A stretch of DNA of 26,738 nucleotides. Origin: Lachnospiraceae bacterium. Its GTDB lineage: Bacteria; Bacillota; Clostridia; Lachnospirales; Lachnospiraceae. Below are positions 6,961 to 15,199 of this stretch, in pieces. Under the pieces are notes generated by a model that did no database searches, was not told where the DNA came from, and saw nothing but the letters and a program-made list of their open reading frames with translations. The translations under genes and the position numbers were made by a program. The stretch spans positions 1 through 26,738 of the forward strand of contig CAAGKE010000058.1 of NCBI GenBank assembly GCA_900770325.1. Direction: 5' to 3'. Every line of letters begins with the position of its first letter. Position 1 is the first letter of the stretch.

Positions 6961-7538
6961 AATCTCTGATTTTGATTATTATTACAACGGCACTGGTAAA
7001 CAATGTGGTGCTCAGTCAGTTTTTGGGTATCTGCTCCTTTCTGGGAGTATCCCGGCAGGTAAAAACCTCGGCCAGCCTGGGAGGTGCGGTAATCTTTGTT
7101 ATCACCATCGCTTCTGCGGTGGCCAGCCTGCTTTATGATTATATTCTGGTTCCGCTGAATCTGACTTATCTGAAAACCATCGTATTTATTCTTGTGATCG
7201 CTGCGCTGGTACAGATGGTGGAGATGTTCCTGAAGAAAACGGCTCCGGCGCTGTACCGGGCTCTGGGTATCTACCTCCCGCTGATCACCACCAACTGCGC
7301 GGTACTGGGTGTGGTGCTGACCAACGTGCAGGAAGGGTATGGTTTTGTGGAATGTGTACTGTCAGGGCTGGGCACGGCAGTGGGCTATACCATTGCCATC
7401 GTTCTGCTGGCAGGTGTTCGGGAGCGTATTGATGAAGAGGCCATTCCCGCACCCTTTCGGGGCGCCCCCATCGTGCTGCTTTGCGCGGCGCTGATGGCAA
7501 TTGCGTTTATGGGCTTTAGCGGACTGGCGCTGTCATAA
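6957..7538 (+). CDS. rnfA: Rnf electron transport complex subunit A (RnfA)
   Basis: Integral membrane partner of RnfE. The 193 residues form about six membrane helices, arranged as the inverted counterpart of RnfE. The cluster ligands are C26 in SQFLGICSFLG and C114 in TTNCAVLG. The length is normal for the family. The start overlaps the rnfE stop (ATGA), indicating translational coupling; rnfB follows after 12 bases that contain an AAGGAGG site. Confidence 0.96.
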   Translation: MKSLILIIITTALVNNVVLSQFLGICSFLGVSRQVKTSASLGGAVIFVITIASAVASLLYDYILVPLNLTYLKTIVFILVIAALVQMVEMFLKKTAPALYRALGIYLPLITTNCAVLGVVLTNVQEGYGFVECVLSGLGTAVGYTIAIVLLAGVRERIDEEAIPAPFRGAPIVLLCAALMAIAFMGFSGLALS

Positions 7539-7550
7539 GGAGGACGAAGC

Positions 7551-8342
7551 ATGCAGGGTATTTTAATAGCGACACTTGTAGTGGGAGTAATCGGCCTTCT
7601 CATCGGCATTGCTCTGGTGGCTACAGGAAAAAAGTTCCAGGTGGAAACAGATGAGAGAGTCGGGGCGGTCAGAGAATGCCTGCCCGGCAATAACTGCGGC
7701 GGCTGCGGCTATGCGGGCTGTGACGCGGTGGCTGAGGCTATTGTAAAGAAAGAAGCCCTGATCAATACCTGTCCGGTCTGTTCCGGAGAGGCAGTTGAAA
7801 AGATCGGAAAGATCATGGGCGTATCGGCGGTAAAACGTATGAGGAAGGTGGCCTTTGTTCAGTGTGCCGGTGACTGTAATCATACAGCGGAGAAGTGCAA
7901 TTATGTGGGAATCCATGACTGCAGAGCGGCGGTAATGTCCGGTATTTCCGTGTGGGAATGTGATTACGGCTGTATCGGATTTGGCTCCTGTGTAAAAGCC
8001 TGCGCTTTTGACGCAATTCATGTGGAAAACGGCGTGGCAGTGGTGGATCCCGGAAAATGTACCGGCTGCGGACAGTGTGCTGCGGCCTGCCCCAAGGGAC
8101 TGATCGCCATTACCAGAGCGGATAAGAAAGTGGCTGTGCGCTGCTCCAATCATGACAGAGGACCTCAGGTGAAAAATGTTTGCTCGGCAGGCTGCATTGG
8201 CTGTAAGCTGTGCATGAAGCAGTGTGAGCATCAGGCCATTACGGTGGAGGGAAATGTGGCCCGTATCGATTATGCAAAATGTGCCGGATGCGGCCATTGC
8301 GCGGAAAAATGTCCTTCGCAGATTATTGCGAGGTTTGATTAA
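7551..8342 (+). CDS. rnfB: Rnf electron transport complex subunit B (RnfB), ferredoxin-type
   Basis: Entry point for electrons from reduced ferredoxin. The 263 residues begin with one membrane helix (about 3-25). A [4Fe-4S] domain follows with C43, C49, C52, C57 and C74. The rest is ferredoxin-like, with cysteine clusters around 137-151, 170-180 (CTGCGQCAAACP), 211-225 and 244-254 (CAGCGHCAEKCP). The pattern agrees with a clostridial RnfB. The gene is followed at once by apbE (TAA, then ATG). Confidence 0.95.
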   Translation: MQGILIATLVVGVIGLLIGIALVATGKKFQVETDERVGAVRECLPGNNCGGCGYAGCDAVAEAIVKKEALINTCPVCSGEAVEKIGKIMGVSAVKRMRKVAFVQCAGDCNHTAEKCNYVGIHDCRAAVMSGISVWECDYGCIGFGSCVKACAFDAIHVENGVAVVDPGKCTGCGQCAAACPKGLIAITRADKKVAVRCSNHDRGPQVKNVCSAGCIGCKLCMKQCEHQAITVEGNVARIDYAKCAGCGHCAEKCPSQIIARFD

Positions 8343-9374
8343 ATGAGAAGCAGAACAATTCTTCCGGGAATATTGGCGGCAGCCTTTCTTCTCCTGGTGG
8401 GCGGATGCCTCCTGCAAAGCCAAAAGGCGCAGCAGGAGGTTTCTGCTTCCCGGCAGATTGTGGCTATGGATACAGTGATGAGTTTTGAGGCATACGGAAA
8501 AAATGCGGAAGAAGCTGTTGCGGAAGCAGTAAAGGAAGTACAGAGGCTGGATGAGCTTTTTTCTACAGGAAAGGAAAGCAGTGAGGTTTCTCTGCTAAAT
8601 GATTGCAGAAACAGCCGGGTATCGGAGGATACTCTCGCGGTGCTTCAGAAGGCACTTTTTTTATATGAGGATACAAAAGGCCTGTTTGATCCCACCATCT
8701 ATCCCCTGATGAAGCTGTGGGGCTTTACAGACAAACAGTACCATGTGCCGGATCAGAAGGAACTGGATCAGGTTCTGCCGCTGGTGGATGCTTCAAAGGT
8801 GCAGGTCCTGGGAAACCAGGTAACTCTGGGAGATGGGCAGATGCTGGATCTTGGAGGTATTGCTAAGGGATATGCCTCCGGACGGCTGATGGAGATCTAC
8901 CGGGAATACGGGATCACATCCGGCCAGGTATCCTTAGGCGGGAACGTGCAGGTTTTGGGCGTAAAGCCGGATGGATCGAAATGGAAGATCGGAATCCGGG
9001 ATCCGGAAGGGGAACAGGGGCAGATCCTGGCCAGTGTGCAGGTACAGGATCAGGCTGTGATCACCTCAGGAGGCTATGAGCGGTATTTTGAGGAGGACGG
9101 AAATACTTACATTCATATCCTGGATCCCCGGACAGGATGCCCGGCAGATGGGGATCTGGCTTCTGTTACAGTCATTTCGGGAAACGGAATGCTGGCAGAC
9201 GGACTGTCCACCGCCCTGTATCTGATGGGAAAAGAAGAGGCCTGCAGCTACTGGCGGAAGCATCCGGAGAATCTGGACCTGGTACTGGTGACGAAGGACG
9301 GCGCGCTGTACGTGACAGAGGGAATCGCAGAGGATTTTTACTCAGAAAAATCGTATGAGGTGGTAAAACGTTGA
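8343..9374 (+). CDS. apbE: FAD:protein FMN transferase ApbE (lipoprotein)
   Basis: Transfers FMN from FAD to Thr or Ser in RnfD- and RnfG-type proteins. The 343 residues begin with a lipoprotein signal; the lipobox is LVGGC with the Cys near residue 22, placing the enzyme on the outer face of the membrane. Family motifs are MDTVMSFEAYG, DLGGIAKGYASG, SLGGNVQVLG, VITSGGYERYF and HILDPRTGCPAD, with DGLSTALYLMG near the end. It starts directly after the rnfB stop codon. The position beside the RnfD-RnfG fusion fits a dedicated role in maturing its two flavin sites. Confidence 0.95.
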   Translation: MRSRTILPGILAAAFLLLVGGCLLQSQKAQQEVSASRQIVAMDTVMSFEAYGKNAEEAVAEAVKEVQRLDELFSTGKESSEVSLLNDCRNSRVSEDTLAVLQKALFLYEDTKGLFDPTIYPLMKLWGFTDKQYHVPDQKELDQVLPLVDASKVQVLGNQVTLGDGQMLDLGGIAKGYASGRLMEIYREYGITSGQVSLGGNVQVLGVKPDGSKWKIGIRDPEGEQGQILASVQVQDQAVITSGGYERYFEEDGNTYIHILDPRTGCPADGDLASVTVISGNGMLADGLSTALYLMGKEEACSYWRKHPENLDLVLVTKDGALYVTEGIAEDFYSEKSYEVVKR

Positions 9375-9739
9375 AAAACAGAACTACATGGCTGCTAGCC
9401 GGCGGGCTGCTGCTTCTTTTCGGAGCAGGATATCTGGTACAGCAGCTTCTTTTGCCGGATACCGGAGATTATGCAGTGCTGCAGGTAAACGGAGAGACCG
9501 TAAAGCGGCTGAAGCTGTCGGAGGATACGCAGTTCCTGGTGGGAGACCGTGAGGGAGATTACAATCTGGTACAGATAAAGGACGGGCAGGTATCTGTCAC
9601 AGAAGCCAACTGCCCGGATGAGATCTGCGTAAAAACCGGATGGAAGCAAAAGCCGGGTGAGATCATTGCCTGCCTTCCCCATGGGCTGGTGATCAGTATT
9701 GAGGGGGAGACACCGAATACATCTGCCGGATCAAACTGA
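9371..9739 (+). CDS. NusG domain II-containing small membrane-anchored protein
   Basis: The 122 residues have one N-terminal membrane helix (about 6-28) and a C-terminal NusG-domain-II-like fold with C81 and C86 (NCPDEICVKTG) and C101 (ACLPHGLVI). Proteins of this family commonly sit beside ApbE and Rnf genes in Clostridia; the precise role is not settled. The start is TTG at 9371, overlapping the apbE stop as TTGA, with GAGGTGG about 7 bases upstream, so it is translationally coupled. Its 3' end overlaps the convergent LysR gene by 47 bases. In relatives, as I recall, a Gx-transporter gene usually comes next; here that gene is about 15 kb away at 24697. Confidence 0.85.
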   Translation: MKNRTTWLLAGGLLLLFGAGYLVQQLLLPDTGDYAVLQVNGETVKRLKLSEDTQFLVGDREGDYNLVQIKDGQVSVTEANCPDEICVKTGWKQKPGEIIACLPHGLVISIEGETPNTSAGSN

Positions 9740-10595
9740 CAAATTCCAGCATGGCAGGCGTCAGATATTTATTTCTGTGCCAGTAAATCTGCCGGTATAC
9801 GGTAACGTGATATTCAGGTAATGGGAAAATGCGAAGCTGTTTTTCCATTACCTCTTTTTTTATGACATAGAGCGGTAAAAAAGAAACATAGTCGGTATTT
9901 AGAAGTACAGAACGGATAAATTCGGTGTTACCGGTTTCCAGGCTGCAGGTTACAGAACGGTTTTCGCGGGCCAGTATCTGAAGCAGTTCATAGCTGTAAC
10001 CGAAATTATGCTCTGTGAGAATCAGTTTTTCCTTCAGGATATCCTCAATCGTAATCCGGGTGCGCCGGGTCAGCGGATGACTTGCGGAAGCTGCAAAAAA
10101 GGCGGTATCCGCTCCCAGAATTTCACCGGTCCAGTCCTGGTCAATAATATTGCGGTCGATCAGAAAGGCAAGATCCAGTTCATTTCGGCGCATGAGAGCA
10201 TTCAGACGGTCACGGACTCCGGTCTGAAATAAAAAACGGACAGAGGGATGCTGTGCCTGAAATTGCAGGATAATCTCATGAAAATGATAGGCAAAAAGGG
10301 ATTCTGAGAGACCGATTCGTATGGTCTCGCCGGATACTGAACTGGGTTTTAACGAATTACTGAGGTGATCGATCTGATACAGGAGATCCTGTGCCTGAAC
10401 CAGAAACTGTTTTCCTTTTTCTGTCAGAAAAATATGCTTTCCTATACGTTCAAATAAGGGGATTCCAAGCTCCTGCTCCAGCTTTTGTATCTGGATGGTT
10501 ACGGCGGACTGGGTATATCCCAGTTCCTCTGCTGCTTTTGAAAAATTCATTTTATCTGCTGCTGTCACAAAAGTTCTGAGTGTTCTTATTTCCAT
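9693..10595 (-). CDS. LysR-family transcriptional regulator
   Basis: DNA-binding regulator of 300 residues, normal for the family. The N-terminal winged helix-turn-helix is clear (MEIRTLRTFVTAAD, then FSKAAEELGYTQSAVT, then LGIPLFERIGK). The C-terminal part is a substrate-binding-like effector domain. The start at 10595 is chosen because the family begins at MEIRTLRTF and GGCAGGAAAA precedes it; the longer frame from 10685 runs into the repeat at 10682. It points away from the aminotransferase gene at 11105, the usual arrangement for a LysR protein and its target, so it may control the catabolic block. Its effector is unknown. Confidence 0.93.
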   Translation of the reverse strand: MEIRTLRTFVTAADKMNFSKAAEELGYTQSAVTIQIQKLEQELGIPLFERIGKHIFLTEKGKQFLVQAQDLLYQIDHLSNSLKPSSVSGETIRIGLSESLFAYHFHEIILQFQAQHPSVRFLFQTGVRDRLNALMRRNELDLAFLIDRNIIDQDWTGEILGADTAFFAASASHPLTRRTRITIEDILKEKLILTEHNFGYSYELLQILARENRSVTCSLETGNTEFIRSVLLNTDYVSFLPLYVIKKEVMEKQLRIFPLPEYHVTVYRQIYWHRNKYLTPAMLEFVSLIRQMYSVSPPQY

Positions 10596-10681
10596 TTTTC
10601 CTGCCTTATCGTTAGATGATATCTGAAATGTTTTATCTTGAAAGAAGATAAGACTCCCTCCTCTATAGGTGGCGAGTTGTG

Positions 10682-10811
10682 ACAATTTCGTCCTGGTGGG
10701 AGTTCAATCTCCTTCCAAGATAAAGCCTCCGGCTGATCGCAGGCGTGGTCAGTGGAAGAATGCAGCGCATTCGACCACGCCGCGGCAAGAACGCCAGAGG
10801 CGTTCTTGAAT
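10682..10811. repeat. Structured intergenic repeat, copy 2 (about 130 bp, three hairpins)
   Basis: About 95% identical to 1-130 and collinear without gaps. The inverted-repeat arms are unchanged for the second and third hairpins; several differences fall in loops. It lies between the divergent LysR and aminotransferase genes, about 90 bases upstream of the LysR start. Confidence 0.8.
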
Positions 10812-11104
10812 GTTCTGGTATATTCCACATATCATAAAAATAATTTATATGTTATATAATAACCATTAATTTCCCACATATATGACTCTATACTATACTG
10901 ATATAAATTTCAAGTAAATATTATGGTTTAATTGTATTCAGAAGATGACATTGTTATTGTTTGCGTACCACTGTTCTGCGAGGTGCTTTCACGCAGAATG
11001 CGCGGAGATCCCCAGGGCGGCAGGTACGTTACTGTGAACAGGAATAACTGTTGAGCCGGAAAGGAAGACCTGGTAACAAGCAGAAAAGAAAGGATGATGA
11101 TGGT
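10812..11104 (+). promoter_or_regulatory. AT-rich promoter and leader region of the aminotransferase gene
   Basis: The first part is very AT-rich. A plausible promoter is TTCCCA at 10871-10876 and TATACT at 10894-10899, spaced 17. The leader of roughly 200 bases then holds an inverted repeat (ttctgcg and cgcagaa, about 10975-11000) and the 14-mer cgttactgtgaaca at 11027-11040, repeated exactly at 20399-20412. LysR binding sites would be expected here but I cannot define one. Confidence 0.45.
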
Positions 11105-12262
11105 ATGGAGTACTCAAGACTGGCAGAAAGTATTACCCCCTCAGCAATTCGGAAAATGATGGAACAGGCTGCTCGAATGGAACATGTGATTTCTCTCAGT
11201 GTGGGAGAACCGGATTTTATCACGGAACCGGCTGTTTTGGAAGCTGCACGGAATTCCATGGAAAAAAGCACGAAATATGCTCCAGGTCCCGGATTTGATG
11301 CTTTACGGGATAAATATACGGATTATCTGAATCGAACCATTGGAAGTTGTTATGAGCGGGATCAGGTGGTAGTTACCAACGGGGGAATGGCAGCTTTGTA
11401 TTTGTCCCTGAAAGCACTTTTGAATCCGGGGGATGAGGTTTTGCTCTGCGCTCCCTATTTTTCCAATTATGAGGGTATGGTCCGGATGAACGGAGGAAAA
11501 CCGGTAAATATTGAAGTAAGAGAGGAAGACGGATTTGTGCTGCATCCGGATATTCTCCGGAAGCATATTACGCCCAGAAGCAAGGTACTGCTTCTGAATT
11601 CTCCCTGCAACCCCACAGGCGCGGTGATACGGGAGGATACACTGAGAGAAATAGCAGAGATTGCCTGTAAATATGATCTGTTTGTTATTTCAGATGAAGT
11701 GTATCGTCATCTGATCTATGACGAAGAAGAAATCGTCAGTATAGCGGTAATGCCCGGCATGCGGGAACGCTGCGCGGTGATAGACAGTGTTTCCAAAGGC
11801 TTTGCCATGACAGGGTTTCGAATCGGTTTTGTCGCGGGTCCCCGGCATTTCATTTCTCTGATTATTAAGCTGACAGAAAATGTGTATTCCAGTGTATCCA
11901 GTGTTTCCCAGTATGCGGCAATGGCGGCACTGGATCAGGGAGAAAATTACCGGAATTATATGGTGGGGGAATATCAGAAAAGGAGAAATTATCTGACAGA
12001 ACGCATTAGCCATATGAATGGGATATCCTGTATCCGGCCCCGGGGAGCGTTTTATGTTTTTGCTAATATTAAAAAAACCGGACTTACCGCAGATGAATTT
12101 GCGGAGCGTCTGTTGATGGAAAAAAGGGTGGCGGTAGTTCCCGGAACCAATTTCAGCACAAATGCTTCCGGCTATATACGCATTTCCTATGGGGCATCCA
12201 TGGAGCATCTGGAGGAAGGGATGAACCGGCTGGAAGATTTTCTTAATAATTTAAATATTTAA
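11105..12262 (+). CDS. Pyridoxal-phosphate aminotransferase, class I/II (AspC-like)
   Basis: Cytoplasmic PLP enzyme that moves an amino group between an amino acid and a 2-oxo acid. The 385 residues include SVGEPDF near 32-38, YAPGPGFDALR, NSPCNPTG at 165-172 (N169), SDEVY at 196-200 (D197 and Y200 contact PLP), and the PLP lysine K231 in SVSKGFAMTGFRIG, with R239 in the same motif. A C-terminal Arg in GYIRISYG probably binds the substrate carboxylate. ATG 11105 follows AAAGGA by 10 bases; a TTG start at 11051 is less likely. It is the first gene of the accessory block. Its substrate cannot be read from sequence; it may process the amino acid released by HyuA/HyuB. Confidence 0.93.
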   Translation: MEYSRLAESITPSAIRKMMEQAARMEHVISLSVGEPDFITEPAVLEAARNSMEKSTKYAPGPGFDALRDKYTDYLNRTIGSCYERDQVVVTNGGMAALYLSLKALLNPGDEVLLCAPYFSNYEGMVRMNGGKPVNIEVREEDGFVLHPDILRKHITPRSKVLLLNSPCNPTGAVIREDTLREIAEIACKYDLFVISDEVYRHLIYDEEEIVSIAVMPGMRERCAVIDSVSKGFAMTGFRIGFVAGPRHFISLIIKLTENVYSSVSSVSQYAAMAALDQGENYRNYMVGEYQKRRNYLTERISHMNGISCIRPRGAFYVFANIKKTGLTADEFAERLLMEKRVAVVPGTNFSTNASGYIRISYGASMEHLEEGMNRLEDFLNNLNI

Positions 12263-12308
12263 CTTTTGCTAAAAATTTTCTTATTATCAAAATTTTTCAA
12301 AAAAATTA

Positions 12309-12336
12309 TTGACACAGTGAAAAAATATGGTATGAT
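12309..12336 (+). promoter_or_regulatory. Sigma-A promoter before the ABC importer genes
   Basis: A perfect TTGACA at 12309-12314 and TATGAT at 12331-12336 are 16 bases apart in an AT-rich setting. Transcription would start near 12343, only about 20 bases before the hairpin at 12364. Confidence 0.8.
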
Positions 12337-12363
12337 ATAGAAAAATTAATAAAATTTGCAGAG

Positions 12364-12401
12364 AAGACAAGGGCGTTTTCGTTACGTCTTTGTCTTTTTT
12401 T
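12364..12401 (+). terminator. Rho-independent terminator, probably an attenuator in the importer leader
   Basis: Arms at 12364-12376 and 12384-12396 form a 13-bp stem with two G-U pairs and a 7-base loop, followed by a T-run at 12395-12401. It lies between the strong promoter at 12309 and the binding-protein gene at 12479. It could simply end the aminotransferase transcript, but I see no good promoter between it and 12479, so conditional read-through is likely. Confidence 0.8.
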
Positions 12402-12478
12402 CGTGTACCCGGTTGGCTTCCGGTACATGAAGACACCCATTCACCAAAGCGAAACAGCATTTAGAAGGAGGAGAACTT

Positions 12479-14092
12479 ATGAAGAAAAAAATCGTTTCGT
12501 TCGTACTTGCAGCGGCTATGGCTTTGAGCAGTCTGGCACCGGTAACCGCAGCGGCGGCAGAAGAAAAAGTACTGCGCATTTCCCAGTCATCCGGCGGTGT
12601 GATTGACCCGGATACTTCTGTAGACTGTACATCCTGTATTGCATTTGCAAATATGTATGATTCACTGGTTGTACCCAATATGGACAACGAACCGGAACCG
12701 TCACTGGCTGAGAGCTGGGAAACCTCTGAGGACGGACTTACCTGGACCTTCAAGTTAAGACAGGGAGTAAAATTCCATGACGGTTCAGAAGTGCTTGCCA
12801 GCGATGTGGTATTTTCCACAAACCGTTTGCTGACTCTGGGAGAAGGATTTGCCTATCTGTTTACCGATTACATTGATACCTGTGAAGCAACCGATGATTA
12901 TACCGTGGTATTTACACTGAAAAAGTCCTTTGCTCCTTTCCTTTCCATTCTTCCCAGAATTTACGTTCTGAATGAGGATCTGGTGATGGCAAATCTGGGA
13001 GAGGGATCCTATGGTGAATTTGGTGATTACGGGAAAGCTTTTCTGGCAGAAAATGATGCGGGAAGCGGCGCATATTATCTGACTGCGATGAAGACACAGG
13101 ACAGAATCTGTATGGCTAAGTTCGATGATTATTTCCTGGAATGGGATGAAAATGCTCCCTCTGTTGTAGAAGTTATTATGAATACGGAGACAGCTACCAT
13201 CCGTACCATGATGAGTAATGGTGAGCTTCAGATCTCCGACCAGTGGCAGACCAACGAAGCATATACCGCATTGGATGCGATTGATGGTGTAAGCGTTGGA
13301 AACTTCCCGGGCGGACAGATCGTATATCTGATGCTGAATACGAAGAAGCAGCCTACAGACGATGTACATGTAAGACGTGCACTGGCTTATCTGATCGATT
13401 ATCAGCAGGTACGGGACGTTCTTTTCCCGGGGTATGGCGGAGTAAGCTCTGTGGTATCAGAAAGCGTATTCGGTTACAGCCCAGATGGCTATGAATATAC
13501 CTATGACCTGGCAAAAGCAGAGGAAGAGCTGCAGCAGTCTCAGTATTATGACGCTCTCAAATCCGGTGATCTGGCTATCGAGGTTGCATGGATCGCGGAT
13601 GTTCCGGATGAGGAAAAGCTGGCATTGCTGATCCAGGCACTTGCTTCCCAGCTGGGCGTTACTGTAAATGTTACCAAGGTTCCCTGGGCAACTCATGTAG
13701 ATAACTGCGGAAGTGTTGAAACTACTCCGAATGCGTCCGTATGCTATATGTCCAGTGATTATCCGGAAGCCGGCGCAATGCTGTATCAGCGGTTCCATTC
13801 CGATACAGCCGGTACCTGGCAGCAGACAGAGTGGCTGGAAAGTGATGAGGTGGATGCAGCGATTACAGACGCGCTGACCACACTGGATGATGAGGAACGT
13901 GCAGCAAAATATGCGGCGATCGAGAAACAGGCAGCAGAAGAGTGCTGGGGTATTCCGGTAGCGGAGCAGACTGCAAAGCATGCTTATTGTGATAATATTG
14001 AGTTCCCTGCAGTAGAACGGGGAAAAGCCGGAGAATCTGTTTCCATGGTATTGGGATATAACTACGTATTCCGTGATTTTCGCATTAACTAA
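12479..14092 (+). CDS. ABC transporter substrate-binding protein, family 5 (DppA/OppA-like)
   Basis: Extracytoplasmic solute receptor for a peptide/opine/nickel-type importer. The 537 residues start with a typical signal peptide (MKKK, then a hydrophobic stretch to about residue 22) and an Ala-rich cleavage region (TAAAAEE, about 24-30). There is no lipobox Cys, which is odd for a Gram-positive binding protein. The mature part has the family hallmarks: LAESWETSEDGLTWTFKLR, GVKFHDGSEVLASDVVFS, and DVHVRRALAYLIDYQQV. The start is fixed by AAGGAGGAG about 5 bases upstream. It is followed by a stable hairpin and then the permease genes. The ligand cannot be read from sequence; neighbours suggest an amino-acid-derived or cyclic compound. 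Confidence 0.93.
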   Translation: MKKKIVSFVLAAAMALSSLAPVTAAAAEEKVLRISQSSGGVIDPDTSVDCTSCIAFANMYDSLVVPNMDNEPEPSLAESWETSEDGLTWTFKLRQGVKFHDGSEVLASDVVFSTNRLLTLGEGFAYLFTDYIDTCEATDDYTVVFTLKKSFAPFLSILPRIYVLNEDLVMANLGEGSYGEFGDYGKAFLAENDAGSGAYYLTAMKTQDRICMAKFDDYFLEWDENAPSVVEVIMNTETATIRTMMSNGELQISDQWQTNEAYTALDAIDGVSVGNFPGGQIVYLMLNTKKQPTDDVHVRRALAYLIDYQQVRDVLFPGYGGVSSVVSESVFGYSPDGYEYTYDLAKAEEELQQSQYYDALKSGDLAIEVAWIADVPDEEKLALLIQALASQLGVTVNVTKVPWATHVDNCGSVETTPNASVCYMSSDYPEAGAMLYQRFHSDTAGTWQQTEWLESDEVDAAITDALTTLDDEERAAKYAAIEKQAAEECWGIPVAEQTAKHAYCDNIEFPAVERGKAGESVSMVLGYNYVFRDFRIN

Positions 14093-14111
14093 TTAAAAAC
14101 ATGTGTCAAAA

Positions 14112-14150
14112 ACTGCTGCAGGAATGCGGGAAACCGTATTCTGCGGCAGT
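14112..14150 (+). promoter_or_regulatory. Stable intercistronic hairpin with GAAA tetraloop
   Basis: Arms at 14112-14129 and 14134-14150 pair over 17 base pairs with one bulge and two G-U pairs, closed by a GAAA (GNRA) tetraloop. Only four T residues follow (14150-14153). It lies between the binding-protein gene and the first permease gene. Such a structure would stabilise the upstream mRNA or cause partial termination, giving more binding protein than permease. Confidence 0.75.
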
Positions 14151-14176
14151 TTTCCCAAAAGAAAAGAGGATAACAA

Positions 14177-15199
14177 ATGAATCTGAAAAAATTTATATTA
14201 CATCGAATTTTGTTATCAATCGTCGTATTGTTTGGCTTATCAATTGTAATATTCTGTATCGCACGTATCGTGCCGGGGGATCCGGCCCGTATGGCTCTGG
14301 GGGCAACTGCCACAGAGGAAGCGCTGGAAAATTTCAGGGTGGAAAACCATTTGAATGACGCACTGCATATTCAGTATTTTTACTGGATCTCAGGTGTACT
14401 GCACGGGGATTTTGGTATCTCCACATTAACAGACCGACCTGTGGCAAAGGATATTCTGGAGTTTTTGCCTGCAACCATAGAGGTGGTTATTTTTGCTACT
14501 CTTTTATTGGTTTTTGGATCGATTTTTATTGGTAAGTTAGCAGCAAAGCACAGAGATACCTTTATAGACGGACTGCTCCGTGTATTCTCTTATGCGGGTG
14601 TGGCTATGCCGGGTTTTGTAGTAGCGATTTTGCTTTTGCTCTTATTTGGTTATGTTTGGAAAATTATCCCGGTAATCGGTCGCCTGAGTCCAGGCCTGGA
14701 AGCACCAACCCATATTACCGGGTTATATGTATTAGATGCGCTGCTGACCGGTCAGTTCGCTGTTGCATGGAATGCGTTTCTTCATATATTGATACCTGCA
14801 GTATCACTGGCACTTGGAGGTATGTTCCAGGATGCACGACTGGTGAGAAATTCCATGGTGGAAAATTCTTCCAAGGATTATCTGGCGGCCATGAAAGGAT
14901 ATGGGGTTCCGGAAAAGGTGATCAACAACAAATATTTATTAAAACCGTCTCTGATTCCTGCGGTATCCTGTATGGGAATGGATATTGCGTCTCTCATGGG
15001 AACAGCATTTCTGATTGAGACCATTTTCAGCTGGCCCGGTGTTTCAAAGTATGGTCTGAGTGCCATGATGGCGAAGGATCTGAATGCAATATCCGGTGTT
15101 ATTATGATTTTTGGTATTGTATTTGTAGCCGTAAATATTATTGTAGATGTTCTGGTTGCATATCTTGACCCCAGAATTCGCTTAGGGGGTGGAAAATAA
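14177..15199 (+). CDS. ABC transporter permease (DppB-like)
   Basis: First membrane subunit of the importer. The 340 residues have an N-terminal helix (about 8-30), the family segment ARIVPGDPARMALGA, and about six membrane helices. The EAA-type loop that docks onto the ATPase is visible near the C-terminal third (KDYLAAMKGYGVPEKVI). The protein ends with DPRIRLGGGK, typical for DppB. AGAGGA stands about 7 bases before the start. The stop overlaps the next start by one base (TAATG). Confidence 0.95.
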   Translation: MNLKKFILHRILLSIVVLFGLSIVIFCIARIVPGDPARMALGATATEEALENFRVENHLNDALHIQYFYWISGVLHGDFGISTLTDRPVAKDILEFLPATIEVVIFATLLLVFGSIFIGKLAAKHRDTFIDGLLRVFSYAGVAMPGFVVAILLLLLFGYVWKIIPVIGRLSPGLEAPTHITGLYVLDALLTGQFAVAWNAFLHILIPAVSLALGGMFQDARLVRNSMVENSSKDYLAAMKGYGVPEKVINNKYLLKPSLIPAVSCMGMDIASLMGTAFLIETIFSWPGVSKYGLSAMMAKDLNAISGVIMIFGIVFVAVNIIVDVLVAYLDPRIRLGGGK

